NCBI GenBank assembly: GCA_964035575.1
Contig: OZ037890.1
Coordinates: forward strand, 1,240,001 to 1,304,000
Direction of reading: 5' to 3'
Length of the DNA: 64,000 nucleotides
From: Rhynchopus sp. YZ270_cl-10
Taxonomy: Eukaryota; Euglenozoa; Diplonemea; Diplonemida; Diplonemidae
The position numbers were made by a program, and so were the translations under genes. The stretch's first letter is position 1. Every line of letters starts with the position of its first letter. Positions 20,676 through 32,800 of the stretch are shown in pieces. The notes beneath the pieces were generated by a model that was not told where the DNA came from, searched no databases, and was given only the letters and a program-made list of their open reading frames with translations.

Positions 20676-23235
20676 ATGCTCAGCACTCATCTCATCGAAT
20701 GCAAGGAGGAGCTCGCCACGTCCATTGCAGCGCTGTGGCAGGAGCTTGAGCGCCGTACTGAAGAGGCGTTGCAGAAGGAGCTACGCACCTTTGCGACAGT
20801 AGATCTATGGAATGATTTGCTCTACTTGCTGATGTCGCGCGACTTCCGTGCGTTCTACATGACATACCTAACGAAGTACGGCGCCACACGACGTGCCGAC
20901 GACGAAGAACTCCCCCTCATCCACAAGCAGTTCGCAGACCAGCTACACCCGACCGTTCAAGCACTGCATGAGACCTTCAAAGAGATGGTCGCAAAGGTGT
21001 CGGATATGCGCCGCAAGGAGACAAAGGCGTCTGTCCTCCCGCATGTCAAGACGCTGTCCGACCGCTACGCACAAACCATCTGTGACCACGCCAAGGCAGA
21101 CGCAGACGAGCGCTGTCTCTACAAAGAAGGGCAGTTCGCACTGCGCCTGGAGCAGGCACGCACCCAGCAGAAGCAGGCAGAGAAGCGCATCAAAGACCTG
21201 CTGCAGAAGGCACGCATCACGCACGACACATACGCTGTCAACAAGGAGGAGACGCACCAGATCAATATGAATGCGCACACATCACGCCAGCAGGTCACTC
21301 TTCTCAAACAACAGCACGTTAAGTCTGTGGACAATGCGACGGAGTTGTACATGAAGCTGGACGAGGCGCGCAACCAACTTATTGCACAAGAGAGCGCGCA
21401 CACGAAGCAGCTGTGCGAGCAGGAGCGCCGCCACAAGGAGGAGAAGAAAGAGAAGGCTGCTGCTCACGTGTGCGCTCTCGAGGCGCTGCAGGAAGAGCTG
21501 CGTGCGACGTACGCGAAGCTGCACAGCGCGGTGTGCCAGAAGCGCGAGGCGGAGGACATCAGCCACCACCTCGACGTGCTGTGCGAGAAGCTCAACCTCG
21601 AGGTCAACTGGCTGCTCCGCGTCCTCCGCCGCTCGGGCACCGAACGCAAGAAGGTCGACACCCTCCAAACAGAGCTGCAAAAAATGCACTGCACCGGCGC
21701 CACCACACTGGCCCTCTGCGTCTCGGGCGGCTGGAAGCCAGGCGAAGCCCCCGACACAGCCGCACCCATCCAAGCACGCCACTGCACGACCCTCCGCGTC
21801 TCGCCACCTAACGTCCCTCTCTACAACACCTTGGTCCTGCAGTCCGAGGCTCTCAAGGAGATCCTCAACACAGAGCACCTCCACGACACGATCACCAAGC
21901 TTGAGGACTCCTTGCGCGAGGAAGAGGTTCTTAAGCGAAAGCTGCAAATGCAACTGCGACACAGCGTCACGCAGCACGACAAGAACCTGCGTCTCCTCTA
22001 CGCATCCTACTCAAAGGAGATGGACAAGGTCTCCTCGAAGGCGTATGTCCTGCAGCGCAAGGTCTTCCTCCAGGCCAATAAGAGTGTCGTCGGACGCAGA
22101 CTGCAGCACGGTACACGTGCCCTGGATGAGCTCTCACAGCGGCTTGCCTCAAAGGACGTCCAACTGAACCAAGTGAACATCGAGCTCTGGCGTCTCAAAC
22201 GCATCATTGCGGCGCATGAGAAGCGATCAGGGAAACTGCCACCCGAGTTGTCCGAGGCATCACCGGCATCACCACCGCCACCTGATATGGATGTGGATGT
22301 GGATGTGGATGTCATCAAGGCTGAGATAGCGGGGCTCAGCTCAGAGGAGCTTTCCTTGGAGTGCAGCGACGCTGGCAGCAGTGTTGGGAATGATGATGCT
22401 GATGTGGACGATGCTGGGTTGCTGCTGTTGCGAGAGGAGGTGGCGGCAGTGGCGGCGGTGGTGTCAGTGGTGTCGCAGTGCTGTGTGCATGCGCCTGCAC
22501 CTCCCACGGCAACGATGCCTGCGAGCACGGCCCCGCAGACGCCGTTTGATATGGGAGGTATTGACGCAAAGCTGTGGCGTGAGGCCGACACAGAGGTGCA
22601 GAGGATATCAGACCTGCAGCTGCAGGCAGCATGTGCCGCACACACGTTGCGTAGCAGCAGTGCGCAGCCCACACCGCATGCAACGCCGCCGGCGTACCCA
22701 GTCAAGTTCACGACAGCGCCGTTCACAGCACGCATGGCCCCGAGACCGCCGTCAGCGTCCTCAGCATCGCCGCGCCCAACAAAGACGTGTCTCCAGCGTG
22801 AGGCAAAGGCCGCTACAGCACGCTCCTGGCAGAAGGCGCACAGCAACGCAAGCCCTGTCCCAGAGACGTTTCCCACACCACCGCCGCAGAGGACCATTGT
22901 CACGCTTCCGTTCAAAGATGCGCAGGCGAAGGTGAGCACGGGGTATGTCTCGAATATGTTCAGTCTGGGTTGGTATTGCGTGAGTCGGAGGTGCTTTGCA
23001 TCAATGACTATTCCTTTTTTGGTCCTGTTGACCCTAACATTTTAGCAGACCTGAACAGAAGCATGGCTAAGTGAGGCCTAGGTTCGTCTCATAAACTTCT
23101 GTTCTTTTATTTCTATCAACCTTCACTTTATTTTTCTGCAGGGACTGGCGCGGTGTTCTGCAGTCTGTCCTGATGGATGTGAGGATGCAGCACAAAGCAC
23201 ACATTGTATGGCACGGGTCAAAGAGCCTGCGCTGA
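20676..23235 (+). CDS. Long coiled-coil protein, function unknown
   Basis: Exons 20676-22942 and 23142-23235, intron GTATGT...CTGCAG, 786 residues. The alternative donor GTGAGC at 22932 is possible, but all other introns here use GTAT. Residues 1 to about 530 are mostly heptad-patterned, Glu/Lys/Gln/Leu-rich coiled coil; the rest is low-complexity Ala/Pro/Ser/Thr with an Asp/Val stretch (DVDVDVDV). The short last exon ends GSKSLR. Such proteins are often cytoskeletal or flagellar, but there is no specific motif to name it. CCACAG at 20648 is the likely upstream acceptor. The intron carries a degenerate GGCTAAGTGAGGCCTAGG repeat. Confidence 0.75.
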
Positions 23236-23518
23236 CACAGCGGCGGACAGGCGGGGTGACTTAACAGCAGCCTCACGCCTTTGTGCTCTACACCACCTCT
23301 TCAGGGCATCCTTCACAGACTAGCAACTTCTCCAAACAGGGTCCTCTAACCTCTCTGCCCCTTAACAGGGCTGCAGGCACCCTCCCACGCCATCGAGGGC
23401 ATACCACATATCCCTCCGTTAACAAACTGTCTCCCCATCCCCTGAACCGTTTCCAACTAAAGCAACCCATTTCCCCCTCCCATTCCTCAAATCAGTTCCT
23501 CTCTTTACACACATTTCA

Positions 23519-24762
23519 ATGCCTTCTCCGGTGAAACCTGCCTCTGACGCGGTTGTTCCGCAACGGGAGAACGAGACGGACCTTGCACTTGACGAGCTTC
23601 AGAGCATTGACGACCTGCGCATCCACAAGCTGCAGCCGCTGCTGCCGTCGAGCATTCTGCTAGACGACGTGCCTCTGAGCGCACAGGGCGAGGCGACTGT
23701 CGTAGCAGGCCGTGTCGCTGTGACCAATGTCATCCGCGGCCGTGACGACAGACTCATCGTTGTTGTCGGGCCGTGCTCCATCCACGACCCTAACGCCGCA
23801 CTGGAGTACGCAAAGCAGCTCCGCGCTGTACAGCTCCAACTGGAACGCGATCTTGTCATCGTGATGCGGGTGTACTTTGAAAAGCCGCGCACAACCGTCG
23901 GGTGGAAGGGTCTCATCAACGACCCTGACCTGGACAACTCCTTCAAGATCAACAAAGGCCTCCGCTTGGCCCGCGAGCTTCTCGTCAACCTCAACGAGAT
24001 GGGCCTGCCTTGCGGGTGTGAGTTCCTCGACACCATCTCGCCGCAGTTCTTTGCCGACTGTGTTGCCTGGGGCGCCATCGGAGCGCGCACTACCGAATCC
24101 CAAATCCACCGCGAACTCTCCAGCGGCCTCTCGATGCCTATAGGCTTCAAGAACAGCACCTCTGGTGACGTAGGCATCGCCTGCGACGCTGTGCAGGCAG
24201 CAAAACACCCACACGCCTTCATGGCAGTAACAAAGCAGGGCCTTGCTGCGATAGCGCACACAACAGGAAACCCCTTCTGTCACGTCATCCTGCGCGGGTC
24301 GGGCACCGGTACGAACTACGGTGCGACAGACGTAGCGGACGCAAAGACGCAGCTCGCGAAGCGCAACATCACAAACCCAAAGGTGATCATCGACTGCTCG
24401 CACGGCAATTCGAAGAAGAAAGCCGCAAACCAACCAGGTGTTGCGCAGGAGGTGGCAAAGCAGATCGCAGCAGGGTGCAAAACCATTGCAGGTGTCATGA
24501 TCGAGTCGCATCTCCTCGGCGGCAACCAGAAGCTCGACCCTGAAAACCGTTCTGCACTCATGTACGGAAAGTCCATCACTGATGAGTGCCTTGCGTTTGA
24601 TGACACCAAGGTATTTTTGTCTACTTTCTCCATTCATACTTTCTTTCCCCACTATGCACGAGCGGCTTGGGGTCCTCTTATAAATTCCTTTCTTTACAGG
24701 TTGTGCTGGAAGCTCTCGCAAAGGCAGTGCAGTGCCGTAGGAAGCGCCCTCGTGAGGAGTGA
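23519..24762 (+). CDS. 3-deoxy-7-phosphoheptulonate (DAHP) synthase, class I AroG type
   Basis: Exons 23519-24610 and 24700-24762, intron GTATTT...TTACAG, 384... codons total 385 with stop, giving 384 residues. It catalyses phosphoenolpyruvate plus erythrose 4-phosphate to DAHP, the first shikimate-pathway step. The family signature is complete: VVVGPCSIHDP, MRVYFEKPRTTVGWKGLIND, AWGAIGARTTESQ, LSMPIGFKN, CHVILRGSG, IDCSHGNSKK and VMIESHL, including the metal- and PEP-binding residues. Length matches bacterial and fungal AroF/G/H enzymes. The last exon (VVLEALAKAVQCRRKR) completes the C-terminal helix. No targeting peptide is visible, so it is probably cytosolic. Feedback specificity (Phe, Tyr or Trp) cannot be read from the sequence. 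It implies that the organism makes its own aromatic amino acids or precursors. Confidence 0.95.
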
Positions 24763-25959
24763 AGAATGATGACACCTCGCCCATAGTTGCACTATTGCAC
24801 TATTGCCCTATGTTAAGCCTTTGTTAAGCCTTTGTTAAGCCTTGCAGTCGTGGAGGTGTTTTCTGGCGGTTTCTCTGACAGAAATATCCAAACCACCGCC
24901 CTATTCTGCTATTTTGTTGTGTGTCTCTGCCTCCTGTCACAATATGTGTGTGTGTGTGTGTGTGTGCGTGTGACAACACCGTAACAACATGTGCACCCTT
25001 AACCCCCCTACCCCACCTCAGTGTTCTTCTAGTGAACCACCTCTTTATCTTTCGACCTTTTTTTGCGTTCTCCACCTTCCTTTTGTGGGGGGTGAGATGC
25101 AAAAAAAAATCACCCTCCCTAGTTAACACAATGTTACATTTCGAGAACTAGGAGGGTGGACAAAAACAAAAAAAAACAAAGACCAAAAAAACGACTTTCT
25201 GTTCCATTATTGCGTTGCTCCCGATTTTTAAACGTTGTTTACTTTTTTGCTCAAACAGCTCTCTGCGCAGGGTTCCCAGTAACGGACTGTCTCTGACTCG
25301 CACCAGAACATGGGTTCTGGTGTGAAGGGCAGGGGCCCACCTCGTTGCACGACGCTGTGTGAGTGTCTGTGTTTGAAACTCACTTATGGTCAATTCATTC
25401 CTCCTCGGGATTGTCCTCTGGTATGCTACAGTATATACAGTATGTTCTATGTGTTGCCTTGTGCCCTTGATTTGTGTGTAAAAGTGTGTGGGCTAACCTC
25501 GTAACGATTTTTTATTTCGTTTTTCTCCAAATTTGTTGCCAACGACCTTAACTTTAAAAAAAACCAAAAAACAACGAGAAAATATAAAGTGAGATGCCGT
25601 CTCTTCGGGTCTCCGTGTATTAATACGAAAGCCTTTTTCAAAAAGGCCGAAAAATTGCGAAAAAAAGAGTTTCAGACTTCCTGTTTGACGCGGTGATTAG
25701 AGCTTAAAAAAAACGAACGAAAAACTGATATAAAAAAAAGAGTCCCACCACCACCCGCTGAACGAGCATTTTTACTACACCCCTCACACTATCTCGATTT
25801 CAAGCTGTTCTTGACCCCTGCGTGCAAGCCCTCACTTTCTTTCCTACGAATCACATTCATCTTTCAATATTTGCTTTCCTTAAAAGGATCCATCCATGAG
25901 CCAACCTAATAGACCATCACAGCATATACGACACCACCCTATACAGAACACACCTCACA
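24763..25959. other. Intergenic region, 1.2 kb
   Basis: Contains a triple direct repeat of TTGTTAAGCCT (about 24810-24844), a (TG)n tract (24944-24970) and long A/T-rich stretches. No gene is seen. At the right end CTATACAG (25946) precedes the PARG-like start codon. The segment at 25851-25876 (CACATTCATCTTTCAATATT) recurs at about 56475. Confidence 0.5.
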
Positions 25960-26820
25960 ATGTTCGTCCACAACCCCACCCGCTGGCTTGCAGACTTTAA
26001 GGCTGCATGCGCCATACGCAGTACACATGCACCACGTGCAGAGATCATCCGTCAGACGCAGGAGTGCCTGCGTGCAGGGCAGTATCCTCTGCACGGCACC
26101 GCCACCACCATAGTGGATATGGACGCTGCGTGCAAAGGGACCGTGCGGCATGTCATTGGGTCCACGCCACCACCCCCGCTTGGGGGGCTCTCTGCACCCC
26201 CTCGGGTGTCGGTTGTCGCGGAGGACTGTGTGTCTGCAGCGCTGACGGCGAAGAGGATGCACAGCACGGAGGTGGCTGTGCTCAACATGGCAGCACCGCA
26301 GGCACCAGGGTGTGGGCCGCAAGGTGCGCAGGAGGAGAACCTCCACCGACGCAGCAACCTGAAAACCGGCACTGCCAAGCGTGCGGATCTGTACCCCATT
26401 CCTGAGGACGGATGTTTGTTCCACCCGGAGGTGGTGTTCTTCCGTGGCCCCGAAGCGGAAGGGTATCCATTCGTGGCGCAGGAGAAGCTGTCTGTAGTGT
26501 CGGTAGCGGCGTGTAAGTTGCGACGAATGGAGACGTGGACAGCGGAGCATGAAGCTCAGACGGAGGCAAAGGTTCGAGTGGTGTTGTCCACTGCGGCAAG
26601 TCATGGTGTGCGTGTAGTGGTTCTCTCTGCATTGGGTTGTGGGGCCTTCCACAACCCGCCCAAAAGCATCGCCACTATCTTCAAGACAGTCATCGAGAGA
26701 GACTTCCCCACAGCGTTTGACCACATCATTTTCGCTATTCTAGAAGACCACAACTCCCGTGGGGTAAATGGGTCCACCTTCAGCGAAGTGTTTGGGGTTG
26801 AGCTGAAAACGCAGCTGTAG
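25960..26820 (+). CDS. Microbial-type poly(ADP-ribose) glycohydrolase-like macrodomain protein
   Basis: Intronless, 286 residues. It follows the bacterial-type PARG family (TIGR02452/DUF2263): an N-terminal helical part, then VLNMAAPQAPGCGPQGAQEE, then the YPIPEDGCLFHPEVVFFRG segment, a VSVVSVAA strand and the macrodomain signature ALGCGAFHNPPKSIA. The family hydrolyses ADP-ribose chains, the second Glu of QEE being catalytic; both Glu are present. The normally invariant GGG of the signature is GCG, and the spacing to QEE is about three residues shorter than usual, so activity is likely but not certain. A CTATACAG lies 14 bases upstream of the ATG. Confidence 0.82.
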   Translation: MFVHNPTRWLADFKAACAIRSTHAPRAEIIRQTQECLRAGQYPLHGTATTIVDMDAACKGTVRHVIGSTPPPPLGGLSAPPRVSVVAEDCVSAALTAKRMHSTEVAVLNMAAPQAPGCGPQGAQEENLHRRSNLKTGTAKRADLYPIPEDGCLFHPEVVFFRGPEAEGYPFVAQEKLSVVSVAACKLRRMETWTAEHEAQTEAKVRVVLSTAASHGVRVVVLSALGCGAFHNPPKSIATIFKTVIERDFPTAFDHIIFAILEDHNSRGVNGSTFSEVFGVELKTQL

Positions 26821-27449
26821 ATGAGTAGGTTGCACTGCGATTCGAAAAAAAGAAGGAAAAAAGGAAACATTTTGGCCCGGAAGAAAGTTCCAAACATTAT
26901 CCAAAAGTTAGTGGGTCAATTTTTTTTGTTGCAAAAAAAAAAGAAAGGGTGCATGTGTTGACCCTCTCAAATACTTTCAATTCTGTGAACTGAAAGTATA
27001 TGAATCTAATTTGTGGCGATATGGTTCTTTCTGAGGTAGCTAACACAAAAGGTTTCTTATCTTTACCAAATTGTTGATTGTGTATGCAAAAGAGAGGCAC
27101 ATTCATCAACGTTGTTTACTTTTTCTGCTTTGTTTGGACGACTCTAGCCCTTTTTTTTTCTCTCTGTTCACAAAAACATACAAAGCAACCACAAACGAAA
27201 CCTCTGACATCTCCTCCCCATACACTCATCAGTTTTTGGTGACCAATCCACGAACGGCTTCGGTTCATCTGAACTGCTCTCACTGCACCGAAAACAACAC
27301 ACACTTTTTTTTGAGCAAGGTTCCTCTCTTAAAGACCCGCAACGGCTTTTTCAATACACACTTTTCTTCAAGATATCTACACGTCTTCCTCTTTTCCCCA
27401 TTTTTTTTAATTTTCATTTACACCTTTAATTTCATAATAACGAACAACC
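26821..27449. other. Intergenic spacer
   Basis: A/T-rich, no gene or repeat recognised. Confidence 0.5.
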
Positions 27450-28400
27450 ATGCCGCAACTTCCCAAACCCGGTCAGGATCTGTTCAACCGCTTCCAGGAG
27501 GCTGTCCGGGACGGCTCTGTCGCAGATGTGGTGCGGTGCCTGCGAGGGGAGGGCTTTCCGTTTGACTTTGTGAGCCCCACCTTGCGGCGCCCTTCGCATT
27601 TACTGTGCGAACGTGGCAACCTGGAATGTGTGGAAGAGTTGATCTCCTTGGCTGGGGATGCCGTAGATTGGAACGCCCACGACGCAAAGCACGGCAGCCC
27701 ACTGCACTACGCTGCAAAGAGTGGTGTGGTTCCTCTTGTTGACCGTCTGCTTGCTTTGGGATTACCACCTTCTGGTCTCACCCCCTCCACCACCCCCAGC
27801 GACAGCGACAGCGAAACCGCCTTCCACTGGGCAGTGTGGTCAGTCAAACTCGACGTCGCTGCCATCCTCCACGCTGCCGACCCCTCATTAGTGAACAGAC
27901 GTGACACAGAGGGTGACACCGTCTTGCATTGGGCCTGCTTCAACGGGAGGGTCGGTGTTGCTAAGAAGTTGGTGCGTGATTTTGGCGCAGACCCGCGGCT
28001 TGCGAACGGAAGTGGTAGCACACCGTTGCACTGTGCGGTGCAGGTGGGCGAGGCGGAGCTGGTGTCGTTCTTTGTGGGGTTGGGGGTGGAGGTGAATGCT
28101 CAGGATATACATGGGGACACACCGTTGCATGAGGCGGTGTCCTTCGAGCAGGGTGATCTTGTCGAGATGCTGCTCCGGAACAGCGACGTCGACAGCAGCG
28201 TCACCAACCACAACGGACAGACCCCAGCCCACGTGGCCACAGACCTCCACATCCAACACGGCATAGGCCCTCTCCTCGAAGCTGCGGCAGAAGGCCACGA
28301 CAGCTTCGAACACGCCCTCGCAACGCTAAAATCGAACAACGCTGCAAAAGAGGCGATAGCGCAGGCAGTCGCTAAGGTGCGTGCCGCAGGGGGGTATTAG
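27450..28400 (+). CDS. Ankyrin-repeat protein
   Basis: Intronless, 316 residues. About six ankyrin repeats cover residues 45-270, with clear consensus pieces: GSPLHYAAKSGVVPLVDRLL, GDTVLHWACFNGRVGVAKKL, GSTPLHCAVQVGEAELVSFF, GDTPLHEAVSFEQGDLVEML and GQTPAHVATD. There is no other domain, signal or membrane segment. It is probably a protein-binding adaptor; the partner is unknown. Confidence 0.88.
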   Translation: MPQLPKPGQDLFNRFQEAVRDGSVADVVRCLRGEGFPFDFVSPTLRRPSHLLCERGNLECVEELISLAGDAVDWNAHDAKHGSPLHYAAKSGVVPLVDRLLALGLPPSGLTPSTTPSDSDSETAFHWAVWSVKLDVAAILHAADPSLVNRRDTEGDTVLHWACFNGRVGVAKKLVRDFGADPRLANGSGSTPLHCAVQVGEAELVSFFVGLGVEVNAQDIHGDTPLHEAVSFEQGDLVEMLLRNSDVDSSVTNHNGQTPAHVATDLHIQHGIGPLLEAAAEGHDSFEHALATLKSNNAAKEAIAQAVAKVRAAGGY

Positions 28401-28626
28401 AGTGGAGGTTTTTTTTTTTTTTTTTTGGATTTTTTCGCCGTTAAATTTTTTGTTTTTGAGAAAAAGCACCGAAAATAAATGGATTTACGTCTGGACCGAT
28501 GCATTGCTTTGTTCTGCCAATTTTTTTCTAAAATAAAATGGACATTTTTTTTTTTCCAACCAACTCACCAACTTCTCAATCTCCACCTTTTTTTTTAGGC
28601 ATTTTTCTTACACAAAAAACATAGAA

Positions 28627-29565
28627 ATGCTGACACGAATGCTCTCAGGGAAGGTGTTGCGTGGGGGTGTGCGGTGGTGTGCGTCACTAGCGGCACCTGC
28701 ATCGACACCATCATCATCACCGTCGCGACCTGTGTCCTTGGGCTTCACACCCTTCGAGTGGAACGAAGACAAGGAAGCCTCCTGGACAGCACAGCACGGC
28801 AACACCTCCTGCGATGTGCGTGAGATAACCAAGGCCGACCTGCTGCGGATCTTCGGCGCACGAACCCTGGCAGACAAGCTGCTGGAGAACTTTGTTATGC
28901 TTGACGTCCGCGCGCGCGACGAGGTGACGAACACAATACGCCTTGACATCGACGTTGATCAGGTATGACCAGATCCTCCCCCAAAAGAATCTCATACCGC
29001 ATAGCATGCGAGCAAGAACACTACCTGCCTTTTCTTGCAATCTTGCTTCATGTTTCTCACCTATTTTGTCTAGAAGTGTTCATGAGGTGACACCTCTGCA
29101 ATGTGGCATGCCATGAGTTCACAATACACATTCTTTGTTACCCCTTAACCCAACCAACGATGCTACACCACAAAACACCCATCACAGTGCTACGTGGTGC
29201 CGTACGATGAAGTGTCGGATGCGTGGGACAACTTGAGCCTCGCGCAGTTCTACTCGAAGTACATCTTCCCACGGCCACGCAAGAGCGACACTGTTGTGCT
29301 GTATGGTCGGGGGGCGACGGACCCGCGTCCGTTCCTTGTTGCGCGCCTTCTTATGACGAAGTACAACTACACCGATGTGCGCGTATACAAAGGAGGCTTT
29401 GTGGACTTCCGTGGCATGGACTACGAGGCGTGGGCCTCTGTCATGATCGAAAAGCGTGCCAGCCAGAAGGCAGAAGTCGTGCGCGAACGGGAACGTCTTG
29501 AGCAACGCCGTGCAGAAGAGCTGGAACGCTACCGCCGTGAACGTGCAAAACGGCAGAAACATTAA
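28627..29565 (+). CDS. Rhodanese-like protein without the active-site Cys, probably mitochondrial
   Basis: Exons 28627-28962 and 29188-29565, intron GTATGA...TCACAG, 237 residues. The N-terminus (MLTRMLSGKVLRGGVRW) is basic and amphipathic, like a mitochondrial presequence. A rhodanese fold is indicated by NFVMLDVRARDE, VVLYGRGATDPRPFLVARLL and VRVYKGGFVDF. The active-site loop normally reads CxxGxR; here it is YGRGATD, with Gly at the Cys position, so sulfur transfer is unlikely. The last 40 residues are a charged Arg/Glu-rich helix. It may be a structural subunit, for instance in a ribosome or import complex, but that is speculation. Confidence 0.8.
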
Positions 29566-29829
29566 TTTTTCTTTGGTTGTACTTTAGACCTACATTTCCC
29601 TTTTATAATTTATTCCAATTAGAGGTGCCCTGGAGGGGTTTTTCGTCATCCAAAACAAGAGGAGCCCCTTGCTGGGGGTGCAAAAAGAAAAAAAAATCCT
29701 GTTTTGCCACAACCTTTTAAAAATCTTTTTCTTCCACACAATCCACCTCACCCACACCCCCCACACCACAACCCAGGCGTTCTCTTTCAAAAGCATGCCC
29801 ACTGCGTAAAGAGGCCTCCTTTCCGTGCG

Positions 29830-32800
29830 ATGCCCCCCAAGAAGGGAAAGGCCAAGTCAGCTGCCGCATCTGACGGCAAGTCTTCCCCCGCGAAGTCGGA
29901 GAAGAGCAAAGCCTCTGACGGCAGCGAGAACACCAAAAAGAAGGCCAAGGCCGGCAGCCGCTCCCCATCCCCAGCAAAGTCGCTTGCCTCGAAGAAGTCC
30001 TCTGTCAAGAAGGAAGCCAAGGGCGGCAAGGTGAGCAACCCCCCCAGCAAAGGGTCTGCAGGGACACCTACACCGACGAACCCTGCTTCGCGTGTGTCGC
30101 ATGCGTCCCAGCCGTCTGACGATGAGAGACAGCAGAAGATGCTTGTCAAGAAGCTTGTGATGCGCACCATGCTCGACGAACAGATGTGCGAAGACGCGCT
30201 CGTGGTATGCAACTGGGACTACGAAGAGGCAAAACGGATGCTCGACGACCAGCGTGGCGGGGCCACCCCAACAGAAGCCTTTGCGAGTCAGTACGGCCAT
30301 CCGCAGCAACAACAGTACCCTGGCGGCCCTGGTCCTGGTCCTGGCACACCAGAGCCACATCTCTACGAAGACCTGCCGCCACCCCCCATGCACGCAGGAC
30401 AGACGCACGCAAGCTACATGCACCCAGGCCATATGTCGCAGACGCAGATGATGCAGAACCACTCCGTACACGGTGCAGCGCCGGCCTCGCCGCAGGGCAT
30501 TCCGCAGCCGCTGCCGAGGGGTCCGTCGTACCGTCCGTCACCGCCAGCGCAGCACGGAGGAGGGCAGATGTTTGGGAACCCAATGATGGCGGGGCTGCCG
30601 CAGTTCCCGGATGTGACGGGCATGCCTGGGGGTGGAGCTGTAGGTGTAGGTGTAGGTGTAGGTGGGGCTGGCGCACCGCCAGTGACAGCAGAGCAGCTGA
30701 TCAGTGCTATCTCGCAACAGCCGTGGTTGTTGCCTGGGGTGTTGGGGGGCATGGCCGCACACCAGCAGATGCAGCCACGGAGAGAGGCCAGCAAGGAGAC
30801 AAGCAGTGACGAGACGACAGTGTCGACGTACGACGAGGAGTCGGAGCTGCTGCAGAGCAGCAAGCCCGAAGCGCAGGTGCAGTTCCGCTCGTCAGCGTCG
30901 CCTGCACGGCGGCAGCACTCTGTGCGCTCCGTGCGCTCTGCCCGCCCTTCATACGACCGCAGCAGCGACATGGACCTCCTCCTTGAGAAGGTGAAGTCCA
31001 TCGAGCTAGCCCTCGCAGAGAAGGCTACAGTGCGCAAGGAGCCGCCCCCAGAGGAGAAGCCGCAGATGCTCCCAGCTGCGCTTGCGTTCCCCGACCCACC
31101 GCCACCGCCGCCACCGCTGCCGACCACGCCTAGAGGGTTGCTGCCGCATCAGCTCCCGACACCAGCGTTCTTTGAGCAGCGTGTTCCAGGGGGAGGGGGA
31201 GGTGGTGGTGCTTCGCCACGTGCAGGGCCGCCAGCTGCGCACAGAGAGGTGGCGTCAGGCGAGGCACTACCAGGCGCAGCACCGCCGGCGCCGTCCGTGC
31301 TCGGAGGCTTCCTGTCTGCGCTGCAAGGCGGCGTGCCTGTGACAGCGATGCCAGCAGGCGACACGTATGCACAGCTGTTGGGGAAGCAGCAGAGCCTACT
31401 CGACCAGACAAAGGACAAGCAGGAGAAGGCACGCATCGCACAGCTCGAGCACGAGCTGGAGGCAATGAAAGGAAAGCTCCTGCAGTCGCAGCGGCAGCAG
31501 ATCAAGCAGCTTGAGGTGGTGCGCAGCATACAGGAACAGGTCAACGAGGACAGACGCGACACGGACGCAGGCCTCACACAGCTCGACGGTGTGACGTCGG
31601 ACGTGCAGATGTGGGCAGACGACCTGTACACGAAGCAGAAGGAGCACATCGAGCGCCGCAGGAACACCCTCCTTGACGACACGAGGGAGAAGCAGCGGCA
31701 GCTTGCGCGCGCCATTGAGTCTGGCAACCTGGCATCTGTCGCAGACGTGACACATGAGCACAAAGAGCTCGTAGAGCGTGCAGGCCACCTCGCACAGAGC
31801 AAGGCGCAGTACGCTCGCGAGCACGACCCCATCATGCACACAGAGCTGCAGGACGGGCTGGGCGGCATCGGGCGTGCCCTCACACATGCGCAGACACGGC
31901 AGGAGCGCAACGCAGAGACGCTCAGCAGCCTTGCGCTTGCGATGGGTGGGGAGCCTGCTCCCAAGCCTGAGCCACCACCACCTCCGCCACCACCACCACC
32001 GCCATGGGTGGAGCCACCGTCGCCACCGGCACTGCTTGCACCACCACACGTGCAGCAGCAGCAGCCACAACAGCAGCAACCATCCGTGACGTACGCAGCC
32101 CCAGCCCCAGCCCCCGAAGCAGTGGCAGTCCCCGGGGCAGACCCAGCAGTGCTCGGCGAGCTGCAGACACTGAAGGACGTGCTGCGCCTGCTGCTGCAGC
32201 ACCAGATGGAGCAGTCGCATGCCCAGGAGGACATGCTGCAGCAGCACAACGAGATCATGCAGCAACGCCGCCTTGAAGAGGTGCACAGTGCGCGCAAGAG
32301 CACAGTCCTGCTGCAGGGCTTGGCACAGCAGCAGCAGCTCTCCATACAGCGCGAGCGCGAGGCACGCACTCTTGAGCAGGAGCTGGCGGGGCACAGGGAG
32401 AAGGAGAGACGCCACACGGCACGGTCACCACGCACACCACGCACACGGTCACGCAGCTCTGCACGACGCAACCTGGAGCGCGCGAGCAAGCGCGACAGCC
32501 ACACACGGAGCCCGCCACGCAGCCGTGCCTTGACACCAAAGTCACTGCGACGCTCTGCACGCGAGTCACCATCACGCAGGTTTGCACAGGATGCGCTGGA
32601 GCTGAGCCACACACGCTCACCTCGGGCGGAGGGGCTGCAGCGGTCACTGCACTCCATCTCTGATGCGGTACAGCAGCTGAAGCGGCGTCCAGGCGAGCAC
32701 GCACCCCCTTCACCACGGTCGTCTGTAGACCCTGCAAGCAGCACAGACGCCTACAGCGAACGCCGCACGCCCAGGGGCTACAACAACACACTCCCGCAGC

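Noticed and set aside
29704-29829. N-terminal extension of the scaffold ORF (from 29704)
   Set aside because: Does not begin with ATG in that frame and looks like a pyrimidine-rich leader with an acceptor; ATG 29830 gives a Lys-rich start and coding bias from there.
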